Source of the DNA: Ditylenchus dipsaci
Taxonomy: Eukaryota > Nematoda > Chromadorea > Rhabditida > Anguinidae
Length of the DNA stretch: 64,000 bases
Reading direction: 5' to 3'
Assembly (NCBI GenBank): GCA_004194705.1
Contig: SADC01001392.1
Span: 186,001-250,000 of the forward strand
A model generated the notes under the pieces. The model was not told the DNA's origin and made no database searches. It worked only from the letters and a program-made list of their open reading frames with translations. The translations under genes were made by a program, and so were the position numbers. The stretch's first letter is position 1, and each line of letters opens with the position of its first letter. This document shows, piece by piece, positions 44,859 to 56,500 of the stretch.

Positions 44859-45389
44859 ATTTTTTTCAGATCACTTTAATTTAAAGAAGAGCTTAAAATT
44901 GTTTACTAAAATTATTTTCCTCTACACAAATAAATAATTTTCTATTAGTATGCCCAGTTGTGCTTGCATTCAACAACAAAAGCACGTGGCCAGGATTATT
45001 ATTATGAAAGAAAGTAAGGTGGTGCCTACTCAACCGACTTCAAATTCGGCTTTTTGGACGGCCAGCAAAGAAAATAAATATAAGGCGGAAATGGCAAACA
45101 AGTTTTATACATGGCTAATCAAACAACATTTGGCTATATAAGCACATAGACTGACCATTGGCATTTTATTAAGCTTTGATTTTGGCAGTAGGATTTTCAA
45201 TCGACTACTCATTTTTTGTTTGGTTCTTTTTTGTGGGAACAGACCAAAATGTTTACAAAAAAGAGAAGTTATCATTTTGTAAAACATTATTTGATTTTTT
45301 TGGAAATTCAAATTCGCAGTCAAACCTAGTTAGTTCGTTCCCGTCTAGGGTCTGACAATTTTTTTCGTCTAGTTTTTGAAGTCTTTCAA

Positions 45390-46943
45390 CGGTTCTAGTC
45401 TGTTATCGGGACCACCTTACTTTATTAATTTTTCTTTATTTTTGGCTTATCTATGAGCATAAAACTCTGCTCCGAAAACACAAAACTGGCATATAAATTT
45501 TTTTTTTGATATAAATACAAAACAGATATTCTCGATTTTACAGATATTAACGAGGAACATTTAAAAGTATGTTTGGTGGATACAAGACAGAGATATCCTT
45601 CAATAGTTCTTTGAAAGGATTTTTGTTCCCGATACGGTTCCTCCACCAGAATTCTTCCAGGTAGAATACAAGACGGTGACGTGCTGTTCCAGATTGTATT
45701 TTATTTCTTTTCTTTGAGGATCGCCACATTCTTTCAACAGTGTTGGTGTGAGCTAAAGGTTGAAAATAACAAAAGCAGACCCGCAGAACAAATGAAGAAT
45801 AATCGCACCTCCAGAATCTGGGTCGACGAAATTACTTTTGTGATTGACTGTCATGTGCGAAAGAGCAAGTTTGTTACGTTCCAACCCATTGTATCCTACA
45901 AATATCTTCCGACACATAAAATCATAAATCTGCAAATAATGAGCGAAAAAACGATTTACCTATCCAGAGGTTCGTAATGATGATAGATTTAGGATGAATT
46001 CTACGACGAATGACTTCCTCCAGAGTAGCAGCATCCCTGACGTTAAATTATGTTCAGAAAAAATCCAAAAAAATAAAATGGCAATCAAACTTTTCTCGAT
46101 AACTTCTATGAAAACATCCCTTGTTACGCGACAGATACCACCGAAAACCCAAGTTGTTGGAAATAGGCGACCCTTTTGATACTTGCGATGAGTATAAGTG
46201 CTTTCATCAACTTCCACAGTCAAGCCAGCACCACCTTAAAATGATTATGAAAACATCAAATGAAGAAAAAACACAGTGCACTAAAAATGAGCACTAACCA
46301 ATGATTCCAGTCGTCCGCCAAAGAACTTCGTGACATATTTGGCGTAAATGGGAACTGTAGTCGATTGACGCTTCACGCGAAATTCTTATTTCCCTTTCAC
46401 ACCATCGGATTGATGTCAGCTCATAAGCCCAGCTGTGGAAAAAACAAGCAATCTTCGCGAATGGCATCTTAGTATCCTTAAACAAAAACACAAAAGTCAT
46501 ATTCCAATATCATGTGTTTGAGCTGAAATACTATTTTAGTAACCTGAAACCAATTATCCTTGCGCAGATTGATCTTTTGCATACAAGCCTTAACCGTGCA
46601 CTTCCAAAATATTCTCGAACCGAAGTAGAGCTTTATTACGTGACCATTAGTGTACTGTCTCCTGGATGAAAGCAATCCTTTCTCTTGGAAGATTGAACGG
46701 CTTCTTTTTCTCCTCTCGGTAAATCACGAAAATTCATGTCTAAAATTTCATGCATTAGTCACAATAATATAAAGCAGAGATCATCAGAAAACTCAAAAAC
46801 AGACAAAAGTATTATAATTAAAAGCGGGTGTAACTATGTTCTTTTTGCTTTTATGCGGTGTCAAGACAATTACTAGATTTCAATGAGCAAAATAATAGAA
46901 AAATAGTTAGTCCAAAAAGGTGGTCCGATAACCGACTAGAACC
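45390..46943 (-). mobile_element. Merlin transposon
   Basis: Ends GGTTCTAGTCTGTTATCGGG (+ left) and the inverse CCGATAACCGACTAGAACC. Both sides are flanked by the same roughly 29-bp direct repeat (TTTTTTCGTCTAGTTTTTGA...), far longer than the 8-9 bp normal for Merlin. Confidence 0.65.
45547..46735 (-). CDS. Merlin (ISXO2-like) DDE transposase, probably inactive
   Basis: Minus-strand exons read in order: an N-terminal basic part, RIFWKCTVKACMQKINLRKD (zinc-binding-like Cys pair), FFHSWAYELTSI, then GLTVEVDESTYTHRKYQKGR with the first catalytic Asp, WVFGGICRVTRDVFIEV, a 56-nt intron, RDAATLEEVIRRRIHPKSII then ITNLW, an intron, MTVNHKSNFVDPDSG, an intron, AHTNTVERMW with the catalytic Glu, and FYLEEFWWR before the stop at 45547. 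The fold order and motifs are those of IS1595/Merlin transposases. The second catalytic Asp (normally in a TDxW context) is Asn here, which should abolish cleavage. It contains short GT-AG introns like host genes. Confidence 0.75.
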
Positions 46944-47550
46944 TTTTTTTCGTCTAGTTTTTGAAGTCTTTCATCAATTTTGTTTGAACAGTGTTATGGG
47001 AAAAATTGTAAGGATTCGAATTTTGCTAATTGTTTTTAAGAGACATTAAATTTAACCTTGAAAAAGTAAAAGCTTGGTATAGTGACACCCTTTTTGAACA
47101 CAATGTGTCACAAATCGTATTATTTTTATAATACGATTTTTTTCGTTTTTTGCAAACATGATCGGCAAAGTCAAAATTTTTGCGATTTTTCGGATCAAAC
47201 TGTCCAAACAAAGTCAATAAAAGACCTTCAGAATTATATAAAAAAGTGATCGGGCCCTATACGGGAATAAACTTGAGCAGTGTCACTAATAATGACTAAA
47301 TATACCGAGATTTGAGTCAGATTGATGTTATTTCTTAGATTTAATTATTTGTGTGGCAAACGGCAGCTAGACCGGAAATTCGGGCGTACGATGCCAGTGG
47401 TTACGTTCAAATTTGTTTGGTAATTATACAATTTTTATTCAGACCCTAATACCCGAGACTCGAGGAACCTTACTCGTTTGTTTGCATATGTTGTTAATTT
47501 AAAATAAACATTTCCCATCACAATTTTACTTAAACAGCCTCTATTAGCAA

Positions 47551-50500
47551 ATGATCGGCTATGATGTGACCCGACGGATCAACAACCCTCGCTTCAGAAG
47601 CTGGAGCATGCCCAGCGACAAGTATTTGGATGCCAATCTGCTAAGTCGCAGAGACATAGTCAAAGATAATAAACGTCAGCAAATCCTCTTCCGGCCTAGA
47701 ATACACTCCCTGAGAAGGGTAAAAACTGTTCTTTTTTTTGGAAAAGCTATTAGGATACCCTTGTAGGTGCCCGCATTCACTATCCAAACAGAACAGTACA
47801 ACACAAAACCAATCACACCAGCATTGGGCGCCACTCACAGGCACAGGGAAGTTCACTTTTTATCCAGACCAGCGCCTCCTCCACCGGTTGGTTAACTATG
47901 TGATAAACATCTTTTTGAAATTTTCAAATGGCTCTATCACGAACGTAAATGTAAGTGTAAATGTTTTTGCTGTTGTGAACACCCTTTGCATCTACACTTA
48001 CATTCACTCTACAACCCTTCACAACACCAATGTAAGTGTAAATGAAAATTTTCACTCAATTACTTTTATTACTAAAACTCAAATATGAAGAGTGGCTTGT
48101 CAATCAAGAATAGTTCAATAGTAGTTTTGAAAATTTAAAAAAAAAGCGATATTTCTTTTAAAAAATACATGTTATGGCGAGATCTGCGGATAAATTTGCG
48201 GACGTAACATTTGCATAAAGACTTTTGCGCACCTATTTTTGCGTATGTACATTTGCAGAAGGCTGTTTGCGGACATAACATTTGCAGAGACGACTATTGC
48301 AGACAGTCATTAGCGGCAGGACGTTTGCAGAACGACTTATGTGGAACAAAATTTGAGGAGCGATGTTAGAGGAAGGATATTTACAGACCGACATTTGCGG
48401 CAGGACATTCGCGGAAACGACATAAAACCCAAAATATTATCGACTTAGTTATTGTACACTAAATAAATTTATTGTCTTTCGTTGTTATACTTAAAAAGCA
48501 GCAGTGAAAATAGTATTTTTTAAAGATTTTCTTCACAGTATACGGTTTTTCATGTGATTCCGCAAATGTCGCTCCGCAAAAGTTATTTCCGCAAACGTCG
48601 CACCGCTAATGTCGTTCCGCAAATTTTCTGCCGCTAATGTAGTTCTGCAAATGTTATTTCGCAAATGTCGAAATCCGTGAATGTTGCGGCGCAAAAATCA
48701 TTCCGCTAATATCCCTCCGCTTAAGTCGCTCCGCAAATGTCATTCTTCAAATGTCGGTCTGCAAAATGTTGTTCCGAAAAAGTCTTGCCAGGAATGTTGT
48801 ATCCGCAAAAATAAGTCCGCAATAGTTTGTATCCGCAAATGTTTATCCGCAGATCTCGGCATGCCAAATACATGTATAGCAATAAAAGTAAAAAAGTAAA
48901 CAATTTACATTTACATTTGTATTGTGAAGGTGTAAGTGTAAATGTTTTTTGGCATCGTGAAAAACCCTTACATTAACACTAGCACTTACGTTCGTGATTA
49001 GAGACAAAAAATGCCTTCAGGGCAGGTTCCGGGTCAGGGTTTTATAGCCCGAAAATTTCGGTTCAGGGTTTCAGGGCTGCCCGGAAAAAATTCAGGGCCC
49101 TGCTCAAAATTTCAGGGTTTAAGTTTATTGCGTTCTTTTGCGAATGCTGCTCTTTTTCAATACTTTTTAGCTGGTTGGCTAATTTTTCATAGTGTTTGCA
49201 TCCGTAAAAAAAGCTTTTGTAATGTCATTTGACATCTTGATCGTCTTTTCACACTCATCATATTTTGCTTCTATGGCCGATAGTGTCGAGAAAACTGCCA
49301 TCTTGCAAATATCACTCATCTAAAATTTATTTAGATTTGCAGGATACCGTATTTATTCTAATAGAAGAGCACCCTAATAGCCCCCTAGCGCCAAAACTAG
49401 GGGGGTAAACCACTTTTTATTGAATTTTGAACACAAAGTCAAAAAAAAATCAGTGGTTGGAAAATAGAAGAGCATGCACTTCTATTAGAATAAATACGGT
49501 AAACAATTTTTAGCAATCATGAGTCTTAAATAAGATAGCGACTAAAAATAGCTAATAAAACAAAGTACAGTCTTCTCTCGACAACGCGGCATCCCCGGGG
49601 ACAACCTGATGTGCCATTTTTTCAAGAGTAATTTTATTCGACGGGACCGGGGCTCATGGTGCCGGATTATCGGGGGTGCCGATTTATCGGGTGTCGGTTT
49701 GTTAAGAGTAGAATAATAAAAGAAATAAAAAGAATAATAAAAATTGTGATTGTACTGTATTTTCTTTGATAAATCGACTACCTCTAATGAACCGACCCCT
49801 AGATGGAGGTTTAAAATTCAACCTACCGGTCATTAAATTAGAGAAAATACGGTTAGTACTGGAAAACTTATCAGCCCCACACATTCCGGCGGTAATTTGG
49901 AAGAACACTTCTGGGAAATTTGACTTCATGATCTGGCAAATTTCGGGTCAGAGTTCAGGGTTTTTGAAATCGACCAGGACGGGTTTCGGGTCAGGGTTTT
50001 TGGCTAAAAATCGTCAGGCGGATCAGGGCTCTGAACAGGGCCCTGACCTGTTACTGTCTCTATTCGTAATAGAGCCATAAGAAATTTTCAAAATTAGTAA
50101 GAATTTTTCGAAATTTATTTAGAAATTTTAGAAATTTTTTATTATATTTTTTAGGACGAGAATCTTAAAAAATTTCTTCGTTTGTATGAAGACCGTCAAT
50201 TTCCAATAAGAATAACTTCTGGTGGCTCTTGGAGGAACAACCAACAGACAAGGTCATTGGAATGGCAGGTAGATCCCAACCAATTGAAAGCATACGACAA
50301 AAGGGAGCTGCTGAGGAGATTTGCCGTCGGGTTGCCAGTTGAAAAAGAGGTAATTTACGATAATTTTTTAGTTACCGTACCTAAAATTTTTTGAAATTCG
50401 GAATCCAAATGGTTTGAGCTTTTTTTCCAACCAGAATTTTTTTGTGATATAGTTTCATAATTTTTTAAACCAATTATTATGATATGTAATTATAAAAACA

Positions 50501-53500
50501 CAATTTTTTCTTTTTTGCACTGTAATTTAGGGTCTATTCTGTGAACATCAGTTGAATAGACAAGGTACGAACCACAGGGAAGGCCTAGTAAAAACTGTGT
50601 TTTTAACGGATCAAATTAAAAACTTCCGGCAAATTATTTTTCCCGGCAAGTTTTCAAATTTCAGTAGCTTTTGCTCTCGGTGATTTCTAGCCAACTTTTA
50701 ACTTTTTGACCAAGGTGTAGCCCTGGATCTCAGTTTTCTAGCAAGCTATCAAATAACCAAATGAGATTGTGAAAAGGTTGTAGCCAAAAGAAAAGTCGAC
50801 CCTGCAGGGTGTTTAAAAAAAACTCCCCCATTTTCGAAAATGAATAAAAAACCTGTTTTGAAAGCAATTTTTGAACTAAGTCATATTATATCGGGTGGTA
50901 TTTAATTTTGCCACCTAATCAGGCTTCGATAAATGTGCCCTTTTCGGTAACAATGTGCCCTTTTTCTTTGATTTTCACAGTTGACAAAAGTATGTGCTCT
51001 ACAAAGGGCACAATGTGCCCTTTCGATTTTCTTAAATTTATGTCTATTTTCAGCCAAAATGTGCCTTTTACTTTGAAAAAATTTCTTAATTTTTTATGTT
51101 TTGATTGTTAGTGTTTATTACATGTTTTATTAATATTTCGGCCTATACATGGTAAAATAACAAGCATTTGACGGTTTTGTCGATGTGCAGCAATTAAATA
51201 TACAATGTATTAACAAGTTCATAAAATTTCAGCATTATTCAATTCGTCGGCTACCGGAGTATACCCCCCCCCAAATGAAATTTTTTTTAAAGTATTACAA
51301 AACAACCTAATCGACCTAAAATCGCCTCAGAAGCTCGAAAAGGCATTATTTTTGTGTTCTAGTCAATAAAAAATTGAGTTTTGGGACTACCGAAATATGC
51401 CTATTTTGACCATTTTTGAAGGATTTAGGGCCATATTAGTGGGAAAGGACCAAAAAGGGCCAATTTAGTGTGAAAAGGAAGATGTTGAACATAGTTTTGT
51501 TGACTGGGGCTACCGCATAAATAAACTCTGGTATGCATGCTTTTTGATGCATCCAGAGTCACTTTCGAGTGATTTGCGTCTAAGGTATGTGGTGTGCGCA
51601 TCTCAACTCCAAGCCCCCAAGCCCCAAGCCCCCTGCGCCCGAAGGTGGCGCAGGAGCTTGGTTGGTTAGAGATGCGCGCACTCACTTACCTTAGACATAA
51701 TTCCGAGCAAGACTCTTCAACAAAAAATGCATTTAGAGACTATTTTTGCCCAGCTCCAGTGACCAAACATGCCAAAACAGGCAAATGGTCGAAATTTCAA
51801 AATGTCCAAAACTCAATTTTTTATTAACCGAACTCAAAATAATGTTTTTTTAAACTTCCGAGGCAATTTCGGGTCGATATAGGGTGTTAAAAACACTTTA
51901 AAAAAAAATTTCATTTGGGGGGGGGGGAGATTCGTCTGTTTCTGGCAACACGTTATTAAGAAATAGTGATCGCAGGCATATAAGTTAGAAATCGTTTCAC
52001 GTTTGAGTCGATTGCTCAAATCTGTTGCGTTGAGGAGTAGTAGCAAAAAAGCTCTTTCGCTTGGCGTGCTAGAAGCTTGTGTGGGTAGATATTCAGCTTT
52101 ATCCACGATTTGTCAAAATGGCAAAAATAGGAAATAGGATGTGGCGTTCTGTTTTTGAAATTTTCATTACTTTTAAAACGGTTTTTTTTTTTTTTCATGA
52201 CATTATATGTGTATTTGTGCGCAATTTCAAGTATCTATACGATTTTAATGGGTCGAACTGGCAAAAATCGGTGAACAGGGTTTACGTAGCAAGACCCTTA
52301 ATTTCAAACATATAAGAATAAGCAAACTTAAAAATTCTTTGTTTTTTTCCGAAATTTTTTTGTGGTATTGCCAGCAAATTTGGCTAAAAAGAAGCTGAGA
52401 TCAGCGCTCCCAACTGACAAGAAAAATTAGTGTTGCTACATGAAATTTGGAGTTTTAAGCCAGAAAATAACATGGGTTAAATTTCCCCTTTTACAGCTTT
52501 TAATTTTTCTTGTAAAAAATTATAATTTTTTGCTTATTCTGAAATTAAATCAAACAACTTTGTAGAAGAAGCTTTGAGCTATCCGATGCAATTTTTAACT
52601 TAAGTGAGTCATAACAAAATTCAAGACTCCCTGCAGGCCGAAGTTTTTTCTGATTCTGAAAATGACCCTTGTTATAGAGCTACCTTATTGCTCATCTTTT
52701 AAATTCGTATCACTGCTAACTCAGTAGTTCTATAACTGGGGTGATTTCTCAGCACGAAAAATCAGAAAAAACTTCGGCCTGCAGTGAATCTTGAATTTCA
52801 ATATGACTCACTCAAGTTACAAATATCATCGGATAGCCAAAGCTTGTTCCACAAAGTTGTTGGATTTGATTTCAGAATAATCAAAAAGTTTTAAATTTTT
52901 ACAAGAAATACTAAAAGCTGTAAAACGGGAAATTTAACCCATGTAATTTTGTGTGTCAACCTCCAAAATCTCATTTAGCAGCATAAATTTTACTTTTCAG
53001 TTTGTAGCGCTGAGTCTGAGCTTTCTCTCAAGTCCTAATTCGCTGTAATACCAAACTAGAGATGGCGAATGGGGCGGCGGGATAACGGGACGGGATTTTC
53101 GGCCAAAATAAAAACCGAACGGGAACGGATTTTGAGTTTGAAAAAACGGGATCCCGGCGGATCCCGCCCGAAAAACGGGATTTTTTTATCGTTAATTTCA
53201 CAGTAAAAGTGGCCCAGCGCTTCAAAAGGATGTTTTTATTGAAATTTTCTCACATACATCGATGCAAAATAATTTCAATAACAATAATTCAACTGCGTTA
53301 AGACTCTGTTCAAAAGATTAAAATTTCTGCCTCGCTGATTTTAAGATTACTCCGGTTCTACTGGAGTTGCCGGTGCGAAGACATTTTGGTTCCCCCTGTC
53401 GTTTTTTTTCATGAAAACAGCTTGGTCACCCCTGTTGCTAAAAATAATAAAATATTTCTTCTATTTTGAAATTTTTTGTTTTCTCGAAATGGTTTTGTTT

Positions 53501-56500
53501 CCAGAAAGTTTCAAAACTCTGGTTGGATTATATTTTAGGGGAGGTGGAGGTGCGGTCATAGGGGTAATTACTCCCCTTGACCGAAAAAATAGGCAAATTA
53601 GGCAAATTATCCCCCCCCCTCCCTCGATAAAGTTGAAGTTGCGGCACTGCATAGAAAGAAAAAAGTTATGGTTATTTAACGCTAAAAATTTTAGTGAATT
53701 TGGAGTAGCGGTTTCAAAAATGTCCAATTAGGTGCCATCCTACCCTTCCGACATACTATTTTTGTGGCTGGGTCAAACCTTCGCAAGCTACCCAATTGTC
53801 TGATGTGTGTGATAACTTTCTATCTGATTCTGACTGAAAAAAATTGCCATCACATTTTGATCAGTAAAAAATGTGTAGAGGTTGACGCGATATAGAACTA
53901 AGTACTTATCAATTTGGGTGATTTCCCTTTACTTTGATGGTCATTCGCATTCAATCGCCAAATTCAAGCCATTTGCTAACAGTAAAACAGTGCTGCAAAT
54001 GGTTGCAATCCATTGCTCAATGATTTTAGCCTAGAAGCCAGTGAACTTGCTTAAAAGTAGAGTGAAAAAATAAAGGAAGTCACAAACATAGCAAACAAGG
54101 ATAATCGAATTCACGAAATTTCTGCAAAAAATGAGAATTCACAAAAAAAATTCTCTCAAAATTGCTTTTTTTAGGACAAAATTTTCCTGAAAATGACTAG
54201 CGGGATTAGGCAAAAAACGAGTACGGGACCGGGATTTTCGAAAAAAAACGGGCGGGATAACGGGACGGGATTTTGGGCCAAAAATCGAGGCGGGCGGGAC
54301 GGGATCCCGTACGGATCCCGTCCCGTCGCCATCTCTAAAAAAAACTCCCCATTTTCGAAAATGAATAAAAAACCTGTTTTGAAAGCAATTTTTGAACTAA
54401 GTCATATTATATCGGTGGTATTAATTTTGCCACCTATCAGGCTTCGATAAATGTGCCCTTTTCGGTAACAATGTGCCCTTTTTCTTTGATTTCACAGTTG
54501 ACAAAAGTATGTGCTCTACAAAGGGCACAATGTGCCCTTTGTAGAGCACTTAAATTTATGTGCCGTTTTCAAGACAAAATGTGCCCTTTGTTTTTAAATA
54601 TTTTCTTAATTTTTATGTTTTTGATTGTTAGTGTTTATTTACATGTTTTATTAATATTTCGGCCTATACATGGTAAAAATAACAAGCATTTGACGGTTTT
54701 GTCGATGTGCAGCAATTAAAATATACAATTATCGATCGGGCACAATGTGCCCGATCGATTTTCGGAAATTTAGTCTATTTTAGCCTATAAATAATCTCCT
54801 TTTACTGTGAAACCCAGCGCTGATGATTTTGTTGGATAGCTAACAGTGTAAGGATCATTTTGAGACCGAATTTATAAATAAATAAGGTGAAATAATAAGG
54901 TGTGCACCCAGTGGTAGTTAAATCCGTGACTTAGGCGAAAATAAAGTTTCCTCCCCCTTTAAAGTGGGTACTGGGTACTAACCAAGCAAAACAAAAGAAT
55001 TACCTTTCCATCTCTGGCTCTTCCACTTTCGTTAAGACAAACATTGCAATTTCGGCCAGAGTGAGCGTTCCACCAGTAGCGAGTTGGTGATCTACCGATA
55101 AACGGTCGTTCAATGTGCCTTCCACCAAAGCCAGTGGCTGCATTTCCTGCATTTAGAGAGACAGTTGTTCGAGCATTTAGTTTAGACCAACCAAATGAGT
55201 TTTACTGGGATGTTATGAGGAGAGGGACGTTATATAGAGAGTCGTTATGTAGAGAGTCGACTTGCTCTTGCGTGTGCTTTCTCATAGTTCAAAATTAGTT
55301 GATATAATTTAATGCCTAATTCTTATATGTTTTAAATTTCGGGTTCTGCCACGAAAACTCCTATTTCCAATTTTTGCCAATTTGACACGCCGTGTATCAG
55401 CATTCTTATTGGCATTCATTTAAAAAATTCTTTAAGTTGTTGGCACTATTTAACTTCTCTATCTGAACTAAAAAAGACTAAAAAAACAGCTTGTTTTATT
55501 CATAAAACGGATTTTTTCTTCTTTGACCTTAAGAAATCGAGTAAAATTAGTAATCTTGTTAAAGAAAATGATGTTCATGTTTGAGCGAAACGTAGATCAG
55601 TAGAGGTGTGTCCGTGGTAACAATGGGCACAGCTCCTCTAGCGATGGAAGTTCGAATGATGGAGCGATCAATATCTAGTAATGCTGCAAGTGAAGGTGGG
55701 AGCAAGCCCGACAGCAAAAACACAGGAATTGCCAAGGATTTTATATCTGGTAGAGTGTCCTCCGTTGGAACTGGTATTGCTAGTTGGGCGGTGTGGAGTG
55801 GCTTTCCACAGCTACAGGCATGGCTAAACTCAAACGCAACACTTGTTGGTTGGCTGAGTGGGCATGTGGTAGCATGATTTTTCTTATGGTCTTATTGATT
55901 GCCTTATGGATATGCATTCGCAACTGCATGCCGCTAAGAAAAGAGCCGCTTTAAAGCAGAGAAATATCGACCTAGAAATAAAAATGCTCAATTTGCATGA
56001 AAACATACATACTTACTGTGATTATTCGAAGTATTCTCATTATGAACTATTTTAAACATGTATAGGCCGAAATATGAATAAAAACTGTAAAACACAAAAA
56101 ATTGAAAAAACATAAAAAATTGACAAAAACTTAAAAAATAAAAAGGGCACATTTGTTTCGAAAAGGGCACATTTTTTGGATGATCTGCCCTAAAAAGGGC
56201 ACATAAATTTAGGCCAAAAAATATGTGCCCTAGAAAGGGCACATAAATTTTGCGCCAAAAATATGTGCCCTACAAAGGGATCATAATTCTTTCTTTTGCA
56301 AAAATAAAAATATAGAAAGTTGTGAAAAAATTGCATCCCACTCTTCAGAGGCAGATGGTCACTTTAAAGTTTTTTGACCACATTTTAGTCTTTTTATGAC
56401 AAAGGAAAGTAAAAAGGATAGATTTTGAACTTGTTTTTACTTTCTGTGGCCTACCGCATACAGAAACTCTGGGCTCTATGTAAATTCATTTACAGTAAAA

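Larger units (their letters stand above)
45317..47290. mobile_element. Pogo-like element interrupted by Merlin
   Basis: The left part CAGTCAAACCTAGTTAGTTCG and interior (GTCTAGTTTTTGAAGTC; later GATCGGCAAAGTC) follow the same layout as 10964-11384. The right end near 47290 is degraded. Split by 45390-46943. Confidence 0.5.
49000..50062. mobile_element. hAT-type MITE with CAGGGTTTCGGG arrays
   Basis: Termini TAGAGACA and TGTCTCTA, flanked by TTCGTGAT / TTCGTAAT (7 of 8 identical). Subterminal TCAGGGTT / CAGGGCCCTG motifs. It contains two TA-site MITEs. Confidence 0.75.
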
